In this document: positions 58,201 to 64,000 of the stretch, piece after piece | Position numbering within the stretch: the stretch's first letter is position 1 | Layout of the letters: each line of letters opens with the position of its first letter | Origin: Nephrocerus scutellatus | Lineage: Eukaryota > Arthropoda > Insecta > Diptera > Pipunculidae | Length of the DNA: 64,000 nt | Reading direction: 5' to 3' | Assembly (NCBI GenBank): GCA_947095585.1 | Contig: OX352763.1 | Location: 20,571,462 to 20,635,461, forward strand | Translations under genes and position numbers: made by a program | The notes under the pieces: generated by a model | The model's input: the letters and a program-made list of their open reading frames with translations, nothing else | Told to the model about the DNA's origin: nothing | Databases searched by the model: none

Positions 58201-58860
58201 GCGATGTGCAACACATATACGACAATAGCAATACCACTTCCGATAAATCGCAATGCTATGAGTTCGAATTTCAGACACACATTGCATCTACCAAGAATCT
58301 TTTTTTTTTAAGAAAGTAAAATTATAGCACAATTTTCTATCATCCAATATCGGCTCGAAATAGTATATTACATAACAAGCGAGGAAACTGGAGTTTATCG
58401 TGCGAGTTAGAAGCAGAAAACATTCCTACGGTGTTCAAGCGGTTTAATTGTTTTCGCAATATATTCGTCACCAATTAGTTTTATCGCGGCGTTCTGATGG
58501 TTTTTTAATAAGGACATAAGAATTTTGAATGTAAATAAAACAAATAGTAATTAAGATATTGGGCTTAAATTTAATGCAGCTATAGCAGACATGTTAAGTT
58601 TACGTATGGAATTCGATCTTGTTCAAATGACTACTGGAGCACGTTTGCAGCGATCGATTCTATGGAGCCAATTTTCCACCACTTTTCCACACATATCGGA
58701 TGGATCCACAACTTAGCGTTAGAAATCCAACAGCGATAAATCGCATGAGAGACCTGGCCATTCAACCGGATGATTTCTCGGCATTATACGATTACCGAAC
58801 CTCCCATTCAATAGATCAATTGTTTGACCATCTGTGTGGCATATGGCACTATTTAGTTGG
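58201..58860. other. no gene recognised
   Basis: A/T-rich DNA. At 58655-58855 the words caacagcgataaatcgcat and ggccattcaaccggatg have some feel of transposase-flanking sequence, but no frame supports it. Confidence 0.35.
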
Positions 58861-58865
58861 AACTA

Positions 58866-59645
58866 CGAGGGCGGGTTAATAACTCCGTGACTTTTTAAAT
58901 TTCCCACCTCTTAACTGAAAAGGCAACACTGCTACTGTCACCGATTGTTTGTCAGTGGACTCCTGTCAAAATTTGAACAACCTGCGTCGTTTAGTTTGTG
59001 TTTGACAGCCATTTAAAACAGACAACCTTGAGAATTTTAACGAAAATGGAAAAAATTTCGTGTGTGACCACTTCAAAGGAGTGTTTTGCAATTTTCAGCC
59101 GCAATCCTAACGAGTTTTTATGCCGTTTCGCAATCGTGGACGAATCGTGGATCTATAACAACACACCAGAGACCAAGAAACAATCAAGACAGTGGGTTTC
59201 TCCGGGTGAATCTGCGCGAAAGAAGGCCAAGGTTGGTCTGTCGGGTTTTTTTTTAGATGCACGCGGTGTCATTCATATCGATTTAATTGAAAAGGTAAAC
59301 AGATTCGATATAAATTTGAAGCAAAAACGACCGCATTTGGCGAAGAAAAAAGTGATGTTCCATCAAGACAATGAAACGGTGCACACGTGTCACCATGGCA
59401 TCCTTAAATTGAGCTACGAATTGCTCCCTTATCAGCCCTATTCTCCGGATTTAGCCTCGAGTGACTAATTCTTGTTTCCAAACCTGCAGAAATGGCTAAG
59501 CGGAAAGAGATTTGACTCCAATCATTATATCATCTACACACAAATACCTATTTTGATGACCTCGACAAATCTTATTTTTTGGAAGGGATAAACAAATCGG
59601 AGAAACGTTAGACAAAGAGCTCAAAGGAGACTACTTGTATATGTC
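58866..59645 (+). mobile_element. DD34D mariner element, internally deleted and 3'-truncated
   Basis: Starts after a TA (58864-58865) with CGAGGGCGGGTTAATAAC, resembling mariner terminal repeats. The transposase frame begins MEK at 59046 and passes directly to NPNEFLCRFAIVDESWIYNN, so the two N-terminal DNA-binding helix-turn-helix domains (about 130 residues) are missing. The catalytic region keeps its three aspartates: VDESW, HQDNETVH and SPDLASSD. Short gaps occur at GLS-GFFLDARG and EKV-NRFD. A TAA follows SSD where the family has Y, then FLFPNLQKWLSGKRFDSN continues in frame, followed by two frameshifts (YFDDLDKSYFLEGI, KELKGDYL). The 3' end and second terminal repeat are lost. Confidence 0.88.
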
Positions 59646-59649
59646 ATTA

Positions 59650-60433
59650 ATATTAATTTCATCCAGTTCTGGTCAAAAATAGTCTTCCAACAAAAACACA
59701 GCGAACTCCATTGATCGTAAAATGGCGACGAAAAAATACGGTCCAATAACAACTTTGACATGAAATCCACACCACATGGTCACTTCTTGTGGATGCAATG
59801 GAGTCTCTTAAAGCACATGTGGATTTGTTGCTGTCAAATAATCAAATAACGCATATTTTATTTGTGTTGACATTAAGCCATTAAGCCAAAAATGAACTTC
59901 ATCGATTAAATTCAAGATTTTTTTCTCGCATTTGCAGAAACCAATCGGAGAAGTTTTGGCTCTTCAAATATTCTCAAGAGGCTTCAGTTGTTTAGTTTGA
60001 TCTTGTGGCTGTGTAGGCCAAAATCTTTACGAAAAATCCGACGCAATGTGGACTGAGAGATTCCAAATCACTGCGAACAGCGTGGAATCGATTGATTTGG
60101 CGCATTTTGAACTGAAGCTGCGATATTTGAGGTACTTCGAACTACTGGAACAGGAACATTTAATAGCGAATATGTTGGCTCGAATTTGTCCACTATAGCA
60201 TGGACGTCATGTCTGGTGGGACGATTATTACGGAAATTGGAGTAAGTGCTCTTAAGGTTGCGACCGTCGAATCAAAAATTCGGTAGTAATTTTTAAAATT
60301 TTCCAAACGTTAGTCGCCCATGATAAAAACGTATACCTTCACTGACGTTTTGACCTTGACAGATTATAAAAAAAGTTTAAGGGTGCGTTTGCATAAAAAA
60401 TCAAAATGTTAATGTCCCTATTTAAAAACCCTT
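59650..60433 (-). mobile_element. DD41D mariner-like element, decayed relic
   Basis: Minus strand from 60433: a TA-flanked AAGGGTTTTTAAATAGGG end, then RIFDSTVATLRAL, NNRPTRHDVHAIVDKFEPTY, SLLNVPVPVVRSTSNIAASV, NQSIPRCSQ-FGISQSTLRR and IFRKDFGLHSHKIKL (helix-turn-helix region). Next come DEVHFWLNGLMSTQ (first catalytic D), ETPLHPQEVTMWCGFHVKVV and IGPYFFRRHFTINGVR. The intact element at 61.2 kb matches throughout (HNRPSETTIKNVITKF, DEAHFLLNGYVNKQ, TVWCGLWAGGIIGPYFF). Several stops occur. It ends about where the second catalytic D should come, against the neighbouring mariner. Confidence 0.88.
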
Positions 60434-61220
60434 TATATGTCATGACGTGTTGGGCCCTGGCAATACAGTTCTATTCAAGTTTAGGGCAAATAGTAGCCAA
60501 GGTATAAGTTAGTGAAGTATATCTTGCACCCATTTATGAAACCTAAACATTGCGCAGCATTCTTAGCTACGGCAAATATGTAGTCATCCTAACGAAGCTT
60601 GTTGTTGACGAAGAAACAGAGTATTTCTACTTTTTCAGGTTCTTTGTTCCTTTCATGGATAAAGGATGAGGATTTAAATTACGCTTAGACGACGAGATTG
60701 GATTTTGGAAGCATTAAAGTATACTATACAAAAGCATCAGTGACACAACTCAAAAAGCCCAGGAAGCCGTAAGGTGTAGGCTGAAAAACCATTTTAATCA
60801 GACAACAAAGATCATAATACTGCAATATCACACTTTCCGTTGCAATAGCTATACTTTGAATTAAATTAAATGAAAATTAGCATTTTTTGAGTTCTGACAG
60901 TATTCTACTACTACGCACTACTAACGTTTTCGAATTTCTTTTCTTATAACATTGTTAATGGTCAACCTGCATAGAAGTTTCAATTTATGTTGTATGTCGA
61001 ATTCTCTCACGGCTTTATAAAGTTCTACTTTGGCTATGTTATCTATAGTATTCCAAGTAATATTCAGTTTAACTCATTATTATAAAGATGCATATTAAGT
61101 CGAAGTATTATTTAGGTTCAGAAAGGAACCTATCACTTCATTCATTGCTTTATACATCGTCTTTTCATTGTCATGTTGTTAGTCTTTTTGGACAACGTAA
61201 TAGTAGGTGAAGGTAGGTAA
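60434..61220. other. no gene; small RTE-like fragment at 60960-61060
   Basis: The text gtcgaattctctcacggctt and tataaagttctactttggct at 60997-61040 matches 49812-49852 (ccgaattctctaatggcttt, ataaagtccttctctgggta), so a family A RTE scrap on the minus strand is likely. The rest shows nothing. Confidence 0.5.
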
Positions 61221-61224
61221 AGTA

Positions 61225-61246
61225 AAGGGTGTTTTTTTGGGAGGTT
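61225..61246 (+). repeat. left terminal inverted repeat of the DD41D element
   Basis: AAGGGTGTTTTTTT then GGGAGGTT, directly after TA. It pairs with 62507-62528 with three mismatches (position 2 and the GG/AA pair). Confidence 0.88.
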
Positions 61247-61336
61247 TGTTTTTCCGATAGATGTCGTTTTATTTTATGACAGTTGTTTTGACAGCTCAAA
61301 GTGGCATTTCTACTCAGTATTGTTTGGCAAATCATT

Positions 61337-62422
61337 ATGAAAAGGTTAACTCCAGAACAACGTTTTCAAATCGTGGAAATTTATTTTCAAAATCAGTGTT
61401 CAATTAAAAATGTTTATAGAGCACTTCGTGAATTTTATGGTGCACATAATCGTCCGTCAGAGACCACCATAAAGAACGTAATTACCAAATTTCGGTCTAC
61501 ATTCACTCTTTTGGATGCCAAGCCACCGACAAGAATGAGAAGAGTTCGTACAGAAGAAAATATTGCTGTCGTTGAGGCCAGTGTCGAAGAAAACGACAAT
61601 TTATCGATTCGTCGTCGTGCTCAGCAAATTGGACTTTGTCCATCGACTTTATGGAAAATTTTACGTAAAGATTTGGGTTTGGTGCCATACAAAATTCAAT
61701 TGGTGCAAGAATTAAAGCCACACGACCATCGTTTGCGCCGTGAATTCAGTGATTGGTCGTTAAATCAATTGAACGAAGATCCATTTTTTTACCGTAAAAT
61801 TCTCTTCAGTGATGAGGCGCATTTTTTGTTAAATGGATACGTCAACAAACAAAATTGTCGCATTTGGAGCAAAGATAATCCACACGCCGTTCAAGAATTA
61901 CCAATGCATCCTGATAAATGTACTGTTTGGTGCGGTCTATGGGCTGGTGGGATCATCGGTCCATATTTCTTTAAAAATGAGGAAGGACGACGCGTTACCG
62001 TGAATGGAAATCGATACAGAACCATGTTAAATGAGTTTTTGTTGTCAAATCTTGAAGATATGGATATGGATGAAATGTGGTTTCAACAAGATGGTGCCAC
62101 TTGCCATACAGCACGTGAAACAATCGACTTATTGAAAGAAACTTTCAACGACAACATTATTTCGAGAAATGGTCCGGTGAATTGGCCTCCGCGTTCGTGC
62201 GATTTGACGCCACTCGATTACTTTTTGTGGGGATACGTGAAGTCATTGGTTTATGTGGATAAACCTCAATCGATTGACGCTTTGGAAACCAATATTCAAC
62301 GTGTCATTACTGACATACGCCCTCAAATGCTTGAAAAAGTGCTGGAAAATTGGACCTCCAGAATGACATTTGTGAAAAATAGTCGTGGTAGCTATATGCC
62401 AGAAATTGTGTTTAAATGTTAA
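61337..62422 (+). CDS. DD41D mariner-family transposase (361 aa)
   Basis: Catalyses cut-and-paste transposition at TA targets in the nucleus. I start at the ATG at 61337 (MKRLTPEQRFQIVEIY); an in-frame GTG 36 bases upstream could lengthen it but is not needed. Residues 1-110 hold two helix-turn-helix units (SIKNVYRALREFYG; NLSIRRRAQQIGLCPSTLWK) separated by a basic PPTRMRRVRT hinge. The catalytic triad is complete: D159 in FSDEAHF, D252 in QQDGATCHT and D294 in PLDYFLWG, with 41 residues between the last two. The C-terminus GSYMPEIVFKC fits the family. A length of 361 aa suits mariner-like transposases (about 340-380). Two decayed relatives lie nearby. Single-exon, with no frameshift or stop. 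Confidence 0.95.
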   Translation: MKRLTPEQRFQIVEIYFQNQCSIKNVYRALREFYGAHNRPSETTIKNVITKFRSTFTLLDAKPPTRMRRVRTEENIAVVEASVEENDNLSIRRRAQQIGLCPSTLWKILRKDLGLVPYKIQLVQELKPHDHRLRREFSDWSLNQLNEDPFFYRKILFSDEAHFLLNGYVNKQNCRIWSKDNPHAVQELPMHPDKCTVWCGLWAGGIIGPYFFKNEEGRRVTVNGNRYRTMLNEFLLSNLEDMDMDEMWFQQDGATCHTARETIDLLKETFNDNIISRNGPVNWPPRSCDLTPLDYFLWGYVKSLVYVDKPQSIDALETNIQRVITDIRPQMLEKVLENWTSRMTFVKNSRGSYMPEIVFKC

Positions 62423-62506
62423 ATGCCAAAAAATTATCTACCAAATAAAAAAAATTTTTGGTCATTTCATAATTTTATATGTGTTTTATTCAAAAAAAAA
62501 ATCGGC

Positions 62507-62528
62507 AACCTCTTAAAAAAACACCCGT
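62507..62528 (-). repeat. right terminal inverted repeat of the DD41D element
   Basis: Reverse complement reads ACGGGTGTTTTTTT then AAGAGGTT, mirroring the left end. TA follows at 62529. Confidence 0.88.
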
Positions 62529-62639
62529 TATAACACCATCATAGGCGGCATCAAAGACTATATACAGATAGTGTTTAGTTTTGGAACTGCCGACATTTTT
62601 TCATTGCCTGACTAAGGGTAAGAATCTGATTAATTTATC

Positions 62640-62880
62640 ATGGGATGAAACCACACTGGTATGGGCCCATAATGACTTTAACGTATTGGGCTATTGATGA
62701 TATTTCCCCTGAATTTAGGCTTATTTATTCTGGTGTCCCTCAGGGTTCTATTTTCGGACTCTTATTGTTTAGTGTTTCTTTTTATGATACGCCCATTAGT
62801 GTTTGTACATTCGTACATTGTAACATCTTTTTGCTGATAGCGTGCATTTATATTTGTCCAATTGGATAAGTTGGAAACCA
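62640..62880 (+). pseudogene. Jockey-like LINE reverse transcriptase palm fragment
   Basis: The frame ISPEFRLIYSGVPQGSIFGL then LLFSVSFYDTPISV is RT motif B (SGVPQG...GPLLF..F..D). With a shift, FADSVHLYLSNW follows where FADD is expected, so the catalytic pair has lost its second D. About 80 codons survive. It resembles the type at 31425-31880, which covers the part of RT just upstream. Confidence 0.8.
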
Positions 62881-62884
62881 GTAC

Positions 62885-64000
62885 TAATGAAGACCTATTG
62901 GAAGTTTTGCAATAATCTTTTTATAATGATCTCATTAATAATCCGAACTAGTTCCAAGTGATTATGAGCCGACAATAAATCCGCTGACATTTTCTTAGAA
63001 TTAAGAAACGGTTTTGTTAGTCTCGGCTTCATTAGGACTTAAACTTTGTCGAGGCTATTTTTCATATTGCGTTTTGTTAACTTTATTTGTGAACTAGGAA
63101 ACATATTTCAATTACCATAATCTTACTTGTACTTTATTTAAAGAACAAATTTATTTGAAACCGAGAAAAGAGGTATATTGGGAAAAAATGGATATCGGTT
63201 GATAAGTGAGTCAGAAAAGGATATTCTAAGGCAGTGCAGCAAAAGTACAAGTCTCTATCAACAACGCTCCTTGGCTTTGACATTAATGGAACTTAATCGG
63301 TTGTATTATCCAACTACATACATTATCATGCTCAAATTTAAGTCAAAATTTTTACCAGTTAACATTATTAGTGCAACGTAAGACTTTGCGGACTCTGGCG
63401 GTCTGTAATTAGAGACCCCTTTTTTTTACAGACACAGGACTCAATCAATAAAGTAAATTCCTTTCTTGCACGACTGTCATAACTTACACTAAAAGTTGTG
63501 ACAGTCAACCGATGGTTGGTTGACTACGTACCGGAGGAGTTGCGCTATGATTTGTTTGTTGGTTTAGTTTTGAAAGATCGATGACTTTAATACGACGTAA
63601 TGTGAGACGCGGCGAGCGGCTCGCCGATCATAATGTAATCTCTTGTGAGATACCATTTTGTGGATAGCGAATTCACGCTGATATGCGTAGGCGCAGCGAT
63701 GTACAAAAATGATGCCAAAGTGGTGCATATAATCCGGCGATCCAGACAGGCACCCACAACCTCTCATAATACTCGTATCGTTACCACTTTGCCGACCATG
63801 GCCAACTGACGACGACTAATGCAGCAGCAAATCACTGTAAGAAGGGCGCGCGTGCGCATATCGTCGATGCGATTCTCGCTCGGGTGAATTATTGCTTGCG
63901 GAAGATTGCAGATGACGGATTATTTCCTCGGCGTGCGGACTCAACTAGAGATGCGTGTGTATCTCTTTACGCAAAGTTGTGGGTGAGCAAGGGTATGTAT
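62885..64000. other. no gene recognised
   Basis: Possible LINE continuation up to about 63000 (no clear motif), then unique-looking DNA to the window edge. Nothing supportable. Confidence 0.45.

Larger units (their letters stand above)
61225..62528 (+). mobile_element. intact DD41D mariner-like DNA transposon
   Basis: 1304 bp flanked by TA on both sides (61223-61224 and 62529-62530). The left end AAGGGTGTTTTTTT and the reverse complement of the right end, ACGGGTGTTTTTTT, form terminal inverted repeats of about 22 bp; GAGGTT continues on both sides after two mismatches. One transposase gene fills the interior with an unbroken frame. The DD41D spacing resembles the 'rosa'-type mariners described from a tephritid fly, as I recall. 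Everything needed for autonomous mobility appears present; activity is not shown. Confidence 0.9.

Noticed and set aside
61301..61336. Upstream GTG start for the DD41D transposase
   Set aside because: The ATG at 61337 begins the family-typical MKRLTPEQR sequence; GTG starts are not usual in animals.
62090..62220. DD36D spacing for the 61-kb transposase
   Set aside because: First counted to the D of SCDLTP; the catalytic residue in this superfamily is the D in PLDYF, giving 41 residues.

Overview
The window looks like intergenic or intronic DNA from an insect, most likely a higher fly (Diptera). The basis is A/T-rich low-complexity DNA, dense non-LTR retrotransposon debris of insect type, DD34D and DD41D mariner transposases, and a short interspersed element whose 3' half resembles, from memory, repeats I associate with tephritid flies. 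The species is not determined. I could support no host protein-coding gene; nearly all recognisable coding sequence belongs to transposable elements, and most of it is broken.

Two elements stand out as intact. (1) A near full-length L2/CR1-like LINE, about 16.40-20.53 kb on the + strand, has an uninterrupted endonuclease-reverse transcriptase ORF (953 aa), an AATAAA signal, a 3' stem-loop and poly(A). It sits inside a tRNA-derived SINE, whose halves lie on either side (16274-16395 and 20527-20690). (2) A DD41D mariner-like element at 61225-62528 has an intact 361-aa transposase, terminal inverted repeats and TA target duplications. Two decayed relatives lie at 4725-4935 and 59650-60433, and a gutted DD34D mariner at 58866-59645.

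Layout: 1-6.2 kb, a C-rich degenerate repeat, LINE ends on both strands, a strong hairpin, a DD41D relic and an RTE-like LINE end. 6.2-9.7 kb, nothing recognised apart from microsatellites. 9.7-12.8 kb, a decayed L2-like LINE interrupted by a tRNA-Tyr-derived segment, then an RNase-H-type LINE end and a G-rich degenerate repeat. 12.8-16.3 kb, nothing. 16.3-22.1 kb, the SINE/LINE nest, an RTE tail, an I-group LINE RNase H end and a tandem repeat. 22-28 kb, mostly unique DNA with one long SINE copy and a 15-bp minisatellite. 28-32.2 kb, RTE endonuclease, a dispersed non-coding repeat and two LINE RT fragments. 32-36 kb, mostly nothing. 36.3-37.5 kb, a minus-strand LINE. 39.6-41.4 kb, a large minus-strand RTE-like RT relic. 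43-45.6 kb, an I-group RNase H end, a SINE and an endonuclease piece. 48.3-50.9 kb, an I-group LINE split by an RTE copy and an L2-like scrap. 53.6-55.3 kb, an R1-like 3' end and an internally deleted RTE. 57.8-62.9 kb, a dispersed repeat and the mariner cluster. The last 1.1 kb has nothing.

The window therefore records successive insertions: autonomous LINEs of at least four groups, a SINE family, and two mariner lineages. All family names rest on motifs read by eye, not on a database search.
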